In this document: in pieces, positions 1-8,482 of the stretch | Numbering within the stretch: the first letter of the stretch is position 1 | Layout of the letters: every line of letters starts with the position of its first letter | DNA from: Pseudomonas chlororaphis | GTDB taxonomy: Bacteria > Pseudomonadota > Gammaproteobacteria > Pseudomonadales > Pseudomonadaceae | Assembly: GCF_000783395.1 (NCBI RefSeq) | Contig: NZ_JSFK01000029.1 | Location: forward strand, 24,544 to 88,543 | DNA: 64,000 bases | Direction of reading: 5' to 3' | Program-made: the position numbers and the translations under genes | The notes under the pieces: generated by a model | What the model was told of the DNA's origin: nothing | Seen by the model: only the letters and a program-made list of their open reading frames with translations | Databases searched by the model: none

Positions 1-1187
1 ATGGTTTTGCCCAACCCCGGCTCGTAGCGGCGGTCAATGATGATGCTGACCGCGAACTGCACGAGGCAGACGAAGGCCAGCAGCAACCCGGTAAACGCCG
101 GTGGCATCAGGTGATCCACCGCGATGGCCTCGGGCATGACCACAAACTTGCCCACGCCCCAGAAGATCACCGACAACAGGAAGGTGAACGCCCAACCGGT
201 CGACAGGCAGTATTCGAACAGCAGCGGCCACAGATACCGGTGACGGTACTGCCAGATGCCACGAATGTTCTTGAACAGCACTTCGGCGCCGCCCTGAGCC
301 CAGCGCAAACGCTGCTTCCACAAACCACCGAGGGTTTCCGGCATGAGGATCCAGCACAACGCACGCGGCTCGTAGAAGATGCTCCAGTGATCGAGTTGCA
401 GCTTCCAGCTGATATCGATGTCTTCGGTGATCATGTCCGGGCTCCAGTAACCGACCCGGTTCAGCGCGCTACGGCGGAACGCAACAATCACACCGGAGAC
501 GGTGAAAATCCGCCCGAACACCCGTTGCGTACGCTTAATGAGCCCGATGATCGAGGAGAACTCGCCGACCTGCACCCGCCCGACCAGCGTCGAGCGTGTG
601 CGAATCCGTGGGTTGCCGGTCACCGCGCCAAGACGTGCGTTATCCAGCATCGGCGCGACCAGATACGCTGCCGTGTTCGGCGCCAGCAGCGCATCACCGT
701 CAATGCACACCAGATACTCACTGCGCGCAGCGATCGCCCCCATACGCAGGGCCACAGCTTTGCCCTGGTTTTCCGCCAGATGCAGCACGCGCAGACGCGG
801 GTCTTCCTTGGCCAGCGCATCGAGCACTTCGGCGGTGTTGTCCTTGGAGCCGTCGTTGATCGCGATGACCTCGATGTTCGGGTAATGCTGGGCCAGCGCC
901 GCGTGGATCGTATCGGCGGCGTTGTCACCTTCGTTGTAGCAAGGGATCAGGATCGAGATCAGCGGTTCGCCTTCCAGTGGCGGCGGCAAGGTATCGTCCT
1001 TCCACGGCCAGTGGCGCTCCCAGTGCAACCAGAAATACAGGCCACCGGCAATCCACAACCCGGACATGAACAGCGGGTAGAAGAACACGAAGTCCATCAG
1101 GAACTGCCCGGTGACCAGGAAGATCAGGCCCAGTGGCACGCCGAGGACGAGCGCCAGAACAAGCAGGGCTAACAGTCTATCCAGCAT
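1..1187 (-). CDS. pgaC: Poly-beta-1,6-N-acetylglucosamine synthase PgaC, 3' end outside window
   Basis: Inner-membrane family-2 glycosyltransferase that polymerises UDP-GlcNAc into poly-beta-1,6-GlcNAc. Translation from the ATG at 1187 gives an N-terminal hydrophobic stretch (LLALLVLALVLGVPLGLIFL), a second hydrophobic segment, then a GT2 core with ISILIPCYNEG, CIDGDALL, TEDIDISW and QRLRWAQGG, which are the conserved D, DxD, TED and QxxRW elements of processive GT2 synthases. About 395 codons are present against roughly 440 for the E. coli protein, and no stop is reached, so the C-terminus lies to the left. The start follows the pgaB stop after one base (TAA-C-ATG), so the genes are translationally linked. 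PgaD would be expected next, outside the window. Identification rests on motifs and the pgaA-pgaB context. Confidence 0.95.
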   Translation of the reverse strand, partial: MLDRLLALLVLALVLGVPLGLIFLVTGQFLMDFVFFYPLFMSGLWIAGGLYFWLHWERHWPWKDDTLPPPLEGEPLISILIPCYNEGDNAADTIHAALAQHYPNIEVIAINDGSKDNTAEVLDALAKEDPRLRVLHLAENQGKAVALRMGAIAARSEYLVCIDGDALLAPNTAAYLVAPMLDNARLGAVTGNPRIRTRSTLVGRVQVGEFSSIIGLIKRTQRVFGRIFTVSGVIVAFRRSALNRVGYWSPDMITEDIDISWKLQLDHWSIFYEPRALCWILMPETLGGLWKQRLRWAQGGAEVLFKNIRGIWQYRHRYLWPLLFEYCLSTGWAFTFLLSVIFWGVGKFVVMPEAIAVDHLMPPAFTGLLLAFVCLVQFAVSIIIDRRYEPGLGKT

Positions 1188-1188
1188 G

Positions 1189-3192
1189 TTATGGATTCCA
1201 TTTGTTGGAGAGCGCAGGCCTTACGGTTTTCAGGTCCGGCAGGTTGTCGAGGAAGTTGTCCGGGTAGTAACCGAAACTGGTCGCGCCCTGACGCTTGAGA
1301 CGGCCCATCCAGTCCGCCAGAAGGGCACCGTCGATGTCGGCCTGATCCTTCTTGGTCCAGTCGCGTGCTTGCAATTCGAACACCGTTCGATCCAGTGCGC
1401 CGGGGCGCTTTTTGACCGTGGCCACAAGCGCTTCCAGCCACGGGCCGGACTCGGCCAGGGTCTGTTTTTCCATCAGCGGCATGGCCATCGGTGCCGTCCA
1501 GTCGTAGGTCACGAGGAAGTCATCGAGGTTCTGTGCGTACCATGCTTCGCTCTCGGGATTGAGCATCGGCTCGGCGAAGATATTGCGCGCGGTCAGCACC
1601 TGCGGGCCGCGAATCGCACGAACTTTGGCGGTCAGCTCGTTGGTGAAGTCGATGAGGTATTGGCTCTTGAAGCGAGTCCAGCGCTGCATCGCAGCCGGAT
1701 CGTCGCGCAATGCGGCAATCGAACCCGGCAAACCGTGGGCAACGTAGGCTTTCAAGGCTTCAGGACCGGCATCTTCAAAATCCGACAGTACCGCGTCGTC
1801 GTGGTAAAGAATGCCGTTGACCGAGGTCAGGCGCGCGACGTCTTCGTAGATTTCACCGATGATCCGTCGCACTTCAGGATCGAACGGCGACAAGCGTTGG
1901 TACTGATCCGGATCCACCGAGGTGATGCCGGTTTTCGGGTCCCAACGGGTCACGCGTGGCAGTTTCGAGTCGAGACCAAAACTCAGCACCGGCATCCACG
2001 CGAAGACCTTCACGTTAGCGCGGGTACGTAGTTGCCAGGCGACGCGGTTAAAAATATCCGCACGCACCGGCAAGTGACGGTTGGGGAAATACAGCGAATG
2101 CACCAGGCCATCGCCCTTGGGATCGGCGAAGGCTTGCAGGAACACCGTGTTGGCGCCCAAGTCAGCGATGCGCTGCACCAGTTTTCCGAGGTTGATGTCC
2201 TGCTGCGCCGGATTCGGGTCGTAAACGTTGTCCAGATCAACATGCACCACGCGCATGACGAAATCCGACTGCACGTCGACGATACTGTTGGCGAAACGCT
2301 CGCCGTCAGGATCCGAAGCGACGAGAAAGCGCGGGCTGCTCATCAGGTTGTCGAGGGCGTCGAGACCGTCGTCCAGCGTCAGGGCCATTTCGTAGCCCTC
2401 CTCGCCGACCACAGTCAGCGATGCACCGTCCGCCGCGCCGTACGGCCAGACCCAGACGCGCGGCTTCTTGCCGGTAACTTTGCGGATTTTCTCCGAGATG
2501 TTATTCACGTCAGTGCGAATCCGCGCCTGGAAATCGGCCTCGGATTCATAGCGTTTGGTCACTGGATCGTAGCGCCGGGTCGCCGCCGCCGGCTGCATAT
2601 TGCCCTGCGGGTTGGCCAGAATCCCTTTGTGGTTGGCATCGGTGTGCGCAGCGATTTCCACCAGACCGGATTGCGAAATCTCACGCACCTGATCCCAGGT
2701 CAGGAAGTCAGAACGCGCACGCGGCGCACCGGCGAAATCCACTGGCTGATTGAGCGGCGTGTCGATCCAGCTGCCGACCGGCGCCAGCAGCGCGTGCCAG
2801 TTATAGGCGCGCAATACCGGCAGCACGCGGGTGTAAAAGCTCGAATAGCCGTCGTCGAAGCTGAGCAGGATCGCTTTCGCCGGCAGCTCCGGGCCGCCCT
2901 TGCGCGCGGCCATGATCTGGTCGACGGTCACCGGTTTGTAGCCGTTCTCGCGCAACCAGGCGAGCTGCTCGATCATGCGCTCGGTGCGCACCGCCACCAC
3001 GGCCTGATCGGGATCGCGGTCTTCAACATCGTGATAGGCGATGCCGAGCACGTGATTTTTCGGCCACGGTTTTTCACTGGCCGCCAGCGGACGCTCGGAC
3101 GGCGGCGCGAAGGCCGGAGCTTGCTGGGCGCAGGCGCTGACCAGCAGCGCTCCCAGCAGAAGGATGAAACGCGAAATCAAAGGCATCTTCAA
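1189..3192 (-). CDS. pgaB: Poly-beta-1,6-N-acetylglucosamine N-deacetylase PgaB
   Basis: Periplasmic outer-membrane lipoprotein that partly de-N-acetylates PNAG before export; the family has an N-terminal deacetylase and a C-terminal glycoside-hydrolase-like domain. At 667 aa it matches the usual size (about 670). Residues 1-21 form a lipoprotein signal ending in LVSAC. The polysaccharide-deacetylase core shows IAYHDVEDRD near 51-60, SFDDGYSSFY at 111-120 (catalytic and metal Asp) and AAHTDANHKG with the metal-binding His pair. The second half (from about residue 310) contains the HVDLDNVYD and YHDDAVLSDFEDAG segments typical of the PgaB hydrolase-like domain. It lies between pgaA (6 bp upstream) and pgaC (1 bp downstream). 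Confidence 0.96.
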   Translation of the reverse strand: MKMPLISRFILLLGALLVSACAQQAPAFAPPSERPLAASEKPWPKNHVLGIAYHDVEDRDPDQAVVAVRTERMIEQLAWLRENGYKPVTVDQIMAARKGGPELPAKAILLSFDDGYSSFYTRVLPVLRAYNWHALLAPVGSWIDTPLNQPVDFAGAPRARSDFLTWDQVREISQSGLVEIAAHTDANHKGILANPQGNMQPAAATRRYDPVTKRYESEADFQARIRTDVNNISEKIRKVTGKKPRVWVWPYGAADGASLTVVGEEGYEMALTLDDGLDALDNLMSSPRFLVASDPDGERFANSIVDVQSDFVMRVVHVDLDNVYDPNPAQQDINLGKLVQRIADLGANTVFLQAFADPKGDGLVHSLYFPNRHLPVRADIFNRVAWQLRTRANVKVFAWMPVLSFGLDSKLPRVTRWDPKTGITSVDPDQYQRLSPFDPEVRRIIGEIYEDVARLTSVNGILYHDDAVLSDFEDAGPEALKAYVAHGLPGSIAALRDDPAAMQRWTRFKSQYLIDFTNELTAKVRAIRGPQVLTARNIFAEPMLNPESEAWYAQNLDDFLVTYDWTAPMAMPLMEKQTLAESGPWLEALVATVKKRPGALDRTVFELQARDWTKKDQADIDGALLADWMGRLKRQGATSFGYYPDNFLDNLPDLKTVRPALSNKWNP

Positions 3193-3198
3193 ACTCTT

Positions 3199-5679
3199 CT
3201 AGAAGCGGAAAGTGAGGTCGACGAGCAGACGCAGATCGGTCTCCCGATCCCCGTCGTAGGGCCGGTTGATCACACTGAGCAAACCGCCCACCTCGAACAC
3301 GTCTTTCCAGGCATAGCGCTGGCCGTAACCGAGCAAAGCCATGCCGCCGGTGCCGTGCTCACGCTGGCTGTACGTCCCCGCGCCGGCCTGGAGTTGTTGG
3401 CTCCAGGCCGTTTCGTAGCGGTGGTAGAGCACGTGATTGACGTTGACCAGCGGCATCACGCTGAAGTCGGATTTGGGGTTGAAGTACGGCACGTCATCGG
3501 ACTTGGAGTTGTGGCTGGTGCCGACTTCCAGTCCCGCATCGACCTGCACGTTCGGCGCGCTGTAGACGCCCTCGCGACCGGTGAGCAAGGCTTCGACGCG
3601 GTTGTTGCCGTCGCTGAAGTGCGACGGGCTGACCGACAGACGCCATTCACGGCTCTCATTGGCGCGCCAGCGGATGAAACCGCTGCCGCCATTGGCTTTG
3701 ATGTCGCTGTTGAGCGCGCGCAATGGTGTCTCGGCCGACAGGTATTCGAGGCTGCCGCCGTACTGCCAGTGGTCATTGATGTCGCGGGCGATCGCCAGAC
3801 GCGCGCCTTGTTTGTCGCCGAAACCGTAATCGTGATTGGACACTTCCGCTTCGAGGGTCATGTCGCGGCTGCGCCGCTCCAGGCCAACGCGCTGGAAGCG
3901 GTGGTGACCGGTGCCTTCGGCGAAGTCGCCGGTGGCATACCCGGCCCCGGCGAACACGCGCCAGTCTTCATCGATCGGCGGGCTGTACAGGGTGGTCTGG
4001 ATGCCGAAATCGCGGCTGCCGCTGACGGCTCCGGCATCGCCACTGCCGCCACCGTTGGCCTTGCCGCCGTAAGCTTCGACGCGCAGCTCGGACATGTCAT
4101 GCACTTCGCGTTCGCGGGCCAGACGCTGCACCTGGCGGTTATCCGGATAACGGGCGACGACATCGTCGGTCAGCGCGTCCATTTGCCGCCATTCCTGCAA
4201 CTCCATGGCCGTGTGCGCCTGGCCAATTTCCAGGCCCATGGCGCGCGGCACCATGCTCTCGGTTTCCTTGAGCTGCATCTCCGCGCGGCGCGGCCAGTTG
4301 CGGGCCAAGTAAAGATCGGCCTGAGCCAGACGTAAACCGACGTTACCCGGCGCTTGATCGACCAGAGTCTGCAAGCGTTCCTCACCGTGCGGCAGATCGG
4401 AACCGTAGGTGCCGGCCTGCGCGGCGAGTTGCTGGGCGTCCATCCACTCGTCGTTCGGGTTGCCGATCGGCAGGCCCTTGAGTTCGACACGCGGACGCTG
4501 AGACTTGGCGGCGTCTTCAGCGACTTTGCGCGCCTCATCGGCGCGGTCGCTTTCCAGCAATGCGTAATACAGCGCAGTGGTGTCTTCGAGGCGATCACCG
4601 ACATCGGCGTCCGACGCCGCAAGCACTTGGCGATACAGATCGGTGGCGATTTCCGGTTCACGCTGATCCAGATAAGACGCCGCCACCCAGCGCAGGGCGT
4701 AGGTCGGAATCTGCACGCCTTCGGCTTGCAGCTTTTGATATTCAGCGATGACGTCGGCGGTGCGCGCCCGGGCCTTGAGCGCGCCCATGCGGTCGATGCG
4801 CCAGCGGGTCACGTCATCCTGAGCGCTGGCGTCCGGCGTCCAGGTGGCGAGCAGTTTGTCGTAATCGGCCAGCGCGCGATCGGCGATGACGTAGCGTTCT
4901 TTTTCACTGCGGGTGGCGAGTTCGGCGAGACGCACGCGCTCGGCGGCCAGATCGCCTTCGAGGCGACGCAACGTGACCGGATCGATCAGGCCCGGACGCT
5001 GATTGGCCAGGCGCAACGCCGGCTCCGGCAGACGCGCCTTTTGTAAGGCGACCACGTATTCACGGGCGACTTCCGCTTTGTTGCCGGCGCGTTTGAAGGC
5101 CTGATCGTATTCGAACAGGGCGTCGTACTGTTTGCCGGCGCGGGTCAACGCGTAGCCCAGCGCCAGACGGCGGGAAGGATCATCAGGTTTGGCCGCCACC
5201 AGTGCTTTGGCGCGGGTCACCGCTTCGTCGGGTTTGCCAGCATCCGCCTGAGTCAGGGCCAGGCCCAGTTGCAGATCGGCGTTATCCGGCTCCAGCGCCA
5301 AAGCCTTGTTGTAGACCTGAGTCGCCTGATCCCAACGCTTGAGGTTGCGGTAGGCGCGCGCCGTGGCAGTCAATGCCTGCACCGGCAGGACCCGGTCGCG
5401 GCCCTGGGTTTCATAAACCTGCACCACTTCGGCGTCGAGGCCGGCCCAACTGGCAATTTGCAGGTGATCGCTGATCTGCCCGGAGGTCGACTGGCCGGGT
5501 GGCACCTGACGCAAAACCGTCAGCGCAGGCGTGGTTTGCCCGGCACGGGCGTCGCGCACCATCTGATCGTAGGGTGTATCGGCAAACGCCAGTGCCGGCC
5601 AGAGCAACTGGCTGCACAGCGCGACTCGAAACAAAGGGCGTAAACCACGATGTAATACGGGAACATCAATCCGCGGCAT
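3199..5679 (-). CDS. pgaA: PNAG outer-membrane export porin PgaA
   Basis: Outer-membrane exporter for poly-N-acetylglucosamine. The 826-residue protein has the family's two halves: a periplasmic TPR superhelix (for example ALTATARAYRNLKRWDQATQ and LALTQADAGKPDEAVTRAKA, about residues 80-500) and a C-terminal beta-barrel (about 530-826) rich in alternating aromatic strands and ending in LTFRF with a terminal Phe, as outer-membrane proteins do. The N-terminus (MPRIDVP...LLWPALAFA) is a signal peptide cleaved after AFA. AAGGA lies about 10 bases upstream of the ATG. It is the first gene of pgaABC(D), read leftwards; its promoter should lie in 5680-5872. Confidence 0.95.
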   Translation of the reverse strand: MPRIDVPVLHRGLRPLFRVALCSQLLWPALAFADTPYDQMVRDARAGQTTPALTVLRQVPPGQSTSGQISDHLQIASWAGLDAEVVQVYETQGRDRVLPVQALTATARAYRNLKRWDQATQVYNKALALEPDNADLQLGLALTQADAGKPDEAVTRAKALVAAKPDDPSRRLALGYALTRAGKQYDALFEYDQAFKRAGNKAEVAREYVVALQKARLPEPALRLANQRPGLIDPVTLRRLEGDLAAERVRLAELATRSEKERYVIADRALADYDKLLATWTPDASAQDDVTRWRIDRMGALKARARTADVIAEYQKLQAEGVQIPTYALRWVAASYLDQREPEIATDLYRQVLAASDADVGDRLEDTTALYYALLESDRADEARKVAEDAAKSQRPRVELKGLPIGNPNDEWMDAQQLAAQAGTYGSDLPHGEERLQTLVDQAPGNVGLRLAQADLYLARNWPRRAEMQLKETESMVPRAMGLEIGQAHTAMELQEWRQMDALTDDVVARYPDNRQVQRLAREREVHDMSELRVEAYGGKANGGGSGDAGAVSGSRDFGIQTTLYSPPIDEDWRVFAGAGYATGDFAEGTGHHRFQRVGLERRSRDMTLEAEVSNHDYGFGDKQGARLAIARDINDHWQYGGSLEYLSAETPLRALNSDIKANGGSGFIRWRANESREWRLSVSPSHFSDGNNRVEALLTGREGVYSAPNVQVDAGLEVGTSHNSKSDDVPYFNPKSDFSVMPLVNVNHVLYHRYETAWSQQLQAGAGTYSQREHGTGGMALLGYGQRYAWKDVFEVGGLLSVINRPYDGDRETDLRLLVDLTFRF

Positions 5680-5872
5680 TCGTCAGCATCCTTACATGGC
5701 CAGCCGGGTCGCAATGCCCTCCTTGCCCTTTCGTAACGGTGGCCGCCAACGCACATCCAACGGCCAAGCTTAGTCAGGCAGTCTTGCATGCAAGCGTAGA
5801 CCAATCTTCGGAACACAATAATTGTTCAGAATCGTGCTTCGGAAACGCCGAAAACCCGAACGCCAGACAGCA
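5680..5872. promoter_or_regulatory. Upstream region of the pga operon
   Basis: Gene-free stretch between pgaA and the terminator of the DUF945 gene. It must hold the pga promoter and leader, but I could not place -35/-10 elements with confidence. A moderately AT-rich segment at about 5800-5830 (ACACAATAATTGTTCAGAAT) includes the short palindrome CAATAATTG. Confidence 0.4.
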
Positions 5873-5911
5873 AAACGCCCGGCGTCTGTGCGATACAGAG
5901 GCCGGGCGTTG
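5873..5911 (-). terminator. Rho-independent terminator of the DUF945 gene
   Basis: Perfect 10-bp stem AACGCCCGGC (5874-5883) with GCCGGGCGTT (5901-5910). The 17-nt interval contains a further inner pairing (CTGTG/CACAG-type). Read on the minus strand the stem is followed by GTTTTGC. It lies 18 bp beyond the stop at 5929. Confidence 0.85.
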
Positions 5912-5928
5912 CTATTAAGAACGCAGAA

Positions 5929-7434
5929 TTACTGCACTTGCGTGACGCCCGCGAACTTGCTCATCAGGAAGCCGACGAACTGCTCAACGGTCATCTTCTG
6001 GCCGTTGAATTCGACCTGATTGGCGGCGTAATGCAGCTTGGTCACGACGTTGGTGCCGTCGACGACCGCCAGCTGCGAACCGACGGCCATGCCGGCGAAC
6101 ATGTCGGCGGCTTCCTTGGACTGATCGACAATAGCCTTGGCATCGGTCTGACCGTCGAGTTGCGCCTGCACGCTGAGCAGATCAACCAGCATCGGCTTGG
6201 ACACCTGGATATTCAGGTCAAGCAGCGCAATTAGCTGTTTGCCCAACTGATCCGGCGGCAGATCCATCGATTGCGGTTTGGTCAGGTCAATGACCAGATT
6301 GGCCTTGCTCTCACCGTTGGCGGTATTGAACGAGAGGTTTTCCAGCGCAAACTGTGGGCCGGCGGCAAGCAGTTTTTGCAGATCGGCTTTGACCTGCGCA
6401 TTTTCCGCTTCGGTCAGGTTCAGCTCTGGCGCTGGCAAGCCTTGGGCTGCAGCCTCGGCGGCAGCTTTTTCATAAGGCTGCAATTTGGTCTGGTAGATCT
6501 GCATCAGCGACATCGTCGACGGGATGTCGAGGTTTTTCAGGCTCATGGCCATGTTCGCCGAGCCGACTTTCTTGTCGTTGAGACTGACTTCGCCAATCTT
6601 GTAGTCCGCACGACCGGACGCATTGCTGCCGTTTTCTTCGGTGAGGTTCTTCATTTCGAAGTTCTTCACGCCGAGCACCGATTGCTTGGTGCCGAAGGTG
6701 GTTTTGCTATTGGTCAACACCAGGGTGTTTTCCCCGGTGTAGTAGCCGTAGCTGCTCTTGGCGAGGTTGCTGGCCAGGGTCAGACCGTTGAGTTCGACCT
6801 GCACCGGCGCTTGGTCTTCAGCGACGGTGACCAGTTTCAGGTTGTCCATGTAGCCGTCTGCCTTGACCTTCTGCGCTTTGGCATTAGCGGAGATGTTCAT
6901 GGTCAGACCGGAGAACTTCAGGCTCGACTGCTCATCCAGCGCGGTTTCGAACGGCAGCAGATCGAGGGTGCTGGTGGTGGATTCGTCATAGCCGATGCTG
7001 GTCACGCCTTTGAGCGGCGCGGCGCCCTTGGTCGCGGCGAACCACTTCTCGGTGGCAGGATTCTTTTCCAGCTCATAGTTGCTGGTGGCCATGACCGGCA
7101 GCCATTTCAGCGAAACCAGACGCGAGAACGGCAGCGGGCCATGTTCGATGTGGTCTACGAACAGCAGTTCGACCGGCGCATCACCAAACATCTCGCCTTC
7201 GCCTTTGAGGCGGTAGTGCGCGGTGCTGGTGAAGGTGTGGCGTTCCAGCGACACCAGCTCCAGCGATGCAGTGCCGTTGGAGCCGGCCATCGCGGTTTGC
7301 AGCTCTTGATTGGCGTTGGTGACGGCGTTGTTCAGCACGCCTTCGATCTTGGTCCCGGTATACCAGGCCCCGCCTGCGCTGATCGCGCCGATGGCAACAA
7401 CAATTCCGAGGAGCACGCCTGCTGATTTATTCAT
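5929..7434 (-). CDS. YdgA-family protein (DUF945)
   Basis: A 501-residue protein matching the YdgA/DUF945 family of gammaproteobacterial envelope proteins of unknown function. It starts with MNKSAGVLLGIVVAIGAISAGGAWYTG, an uncleaved-looking hydrophobic segment (about residues 5-25), so it is probably anchored in the inner membrane with a large periplasmic domain. Familiar traits are the TGTKIEGVLNNAV opening after the anchor, repeated beta-rich blocks and the C-terminal KLHYAANQVEFNGQKMTVEQFVGFLM segment. It is monocistronic, with its own terminator downstream and a 319-bp gap upstream. No enzymatic motif is visible. Confidence 0.8.
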   Translation of the reverse strand: MNKSAGVLLGIVVAIGAISAGGAWYTGTKIEGVLNNAVTNANQELQTAMAGSNGTASLELVSLERHTFTSTAHYRLKGEGEMFGDAPVELLFVDHIEHGPLPFSRLVSLKWLPVMATSNYELEKNPATEKWFAATKGAAPLKGVTSIGYDESTTSTLDLLPFETALDEQSSLKFSGLTMNISANAKAQKVKADGYMDNLKLVTVAEDQAPVQVELNGLTLASNLAKSSYGYYTGENTLVLTNSKTTFGTKQSVLGVKNFEMKNLTEENGSNASGRADYKIGEVSLNDKKVGSANMAMSLKNLDIPSTMSLMQIYQTKLQPYEKAAAEAAAQGLPAPELNLTEAENAQVKADLQKLLAAGPQFALENLSFNTANGESKANLVIDLTKPQSMDLPPDQLGKQLIALLDLNIQVSKPMLVDLLSVQAQLDGQTDAKAIVDQSKEAADMFAGMAVGSQLAVVDGTNVVTKLHYAANQVEFNGQKMTVEQFVGFLMSKFAGVTQVQ

Positions 7435-7635
7435 GAATGACCTGATCGATTTCCGTGGCTGTGAGTGTGGTCGTCTTCCCTGAACCCGTGACCGGGTCGC
7501 GGCTCGACTGCGCTGAATTCAGCGGTGGAGATTAGCACCGGGCGCGTGAGCTGGCCCAATGTTTAAAGGTTAAAGAGTGTCTATGGGGGGAATGGACAGC
7601 TGAGAGACTGGAAGAGTTTCGGTGGTTTTGCAGAC

Positions 7636-7735
7636 GCCATCGCTGGCAAGCCAGCTCCCACAGGGATCTTGGGTGAACACAAATTCTGTGAACACCAGAA
7701 AACCTTGTGGGAGCTGGCTTGCCAGCGATGAGGCC
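7636..7735. repeat. REPIN (paired inverted REP), GCTGGCAAGCCAGCTCCCACA family
   Basis: Left arm GCCATCGCTGGCAAGCCAGCTCCCACA (7636-7662) and right arm in inverse orientation TGTGGGAGCTGGCTTGCCAGCGATG (7706-7730), each with the internal CTGGCAAGCCAG palindrome. This is the typical Pseudomonas REP doublet mobilised by RAYT transposases, none of which is encoded here. It lies in the 319-bp gap 7435-7753, where I see no gene. Other copies of this family are at 42864-42966 and 45901-46018. Confidence 0.92.
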
Positions 7736-7753
7736 AGTTGATTCAGCAGAGAA

Positions 7754-8389
7754 TCAGGAATACTGAACCTCAATCTCATCCAGTTGATGATCAAAGCTTT
7801 TCAGCCGGGCGGTCCAGGTGTACACCAGCACTTCAAAATCCCGATCGATCACCGCCCCGCCCGGCCCGTCGGCACGCGGATCACAGAAATCCAGCTGATA
7901 GCGCTCACGCGCCATGGCCGTAGCGACATCGGACAATTCCCGGGCATTGTTGAGCCAGTGCCAGCCCTCGCCATCAATCTGCTTGTCGAGTTCCAGACAC
8001 TGCTTTTTCAGCGCTTCGAGACTTTTTTCCAGCGGTGTGCCGGTGAGTTCGCCCATGACTTCGGCGAAGGTGCGCCCCGGTTGCCAGTAACTGCCCCAGA
8101 AATACCGGTCGAACACGGTTTCGACCCGGCGCAGGGCGACCTTGGTGTCCCAGATCAGAACGAGGGTTTTGCCCTGTTCAAGCTGACGTTTCTTCACCCG
8201 CTGCACCTGGAGCGACGCCCAGGCGACCACGACGATTGCCATGACCGCAATCAGCGCGACGGCGCTGTCGAGGAAAACCATGGCCTTGTCGATCTGGTGG
8301 GCCAGCATGATGCCGTAGAAATAGGTGGCCGAGAGCAGCACCAGCGCTGCGAGGGCGCACCAGAAGCCGAGAGCGTAAGGGTTTTTCAT
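7754..8389 (-). CDS. Small membrane protein of unknown function
   Basis: 211 aa, not recognised. Two transmembrane segments at the N-terminus (about residues 6-27 and 38-60: FWCALAALVLLSATYFYGIM, then SAVALIAVMAIVVVAWASL) precede a soluble, charged, mostly helical domain with KKRQLEQGKTLVLIWDTKVALRRVETVFDRYFWG. The C-terminal part is acidic (FDHQLDEIEVQYS). The in/out arrangement suggests the long domain is cytoplasmic. It stands alone between a REPIN and a hairpin, oriented like its neighbours. Confidence 0.75.
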   Translation of the reverse strand: MKNPYALGFWCALAALVLLSATYFYGIMLAHQIDKAMVFLDSAVALIAVMAIVVVAWASLQVQRVKKRQLEQGKTLVLIWDTKVALRRVETVFDRYFWGSYWQPGRTFAEVMGELTGTPLEKSLEALKKQCLELDKQIDGEGWHWLNNARELSDVATAMARERYQLDFCDPRADGPGGAVIDRDFEVLVYTWTARLKSFDHQLDEIEVQYS

Positions 8390-8426
8390 TATTGGTTTCC
8401 CCTAGACCAGCGCTAGCAATGTGCGC

Positions 8427-8458
8427 TGGAAGGGTGCTTTGCACGGGGCGCCCTTCCA
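8427..8458. terminator. Hairpin after the efflux operon
   Basis: Stem TGGAAGGG (8427-8434) with CCCTTCCA (8451-8458), 16-nt loop, lying between the efflux operon stop (8483) and the next gene's start (8389). It lacks a clear U-tract on either strand, so its role as a terminator is tentative. Confidence 0.45.
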
Positions 8459-8482
8459 ACACTTCAAAGCATAGCAACGGCC

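Noticed and set aside
2032..4335. A 767-codon plus-strand frame
   Set aside because: Antisense to pgaA and pgaB, which carry clear family motifs.
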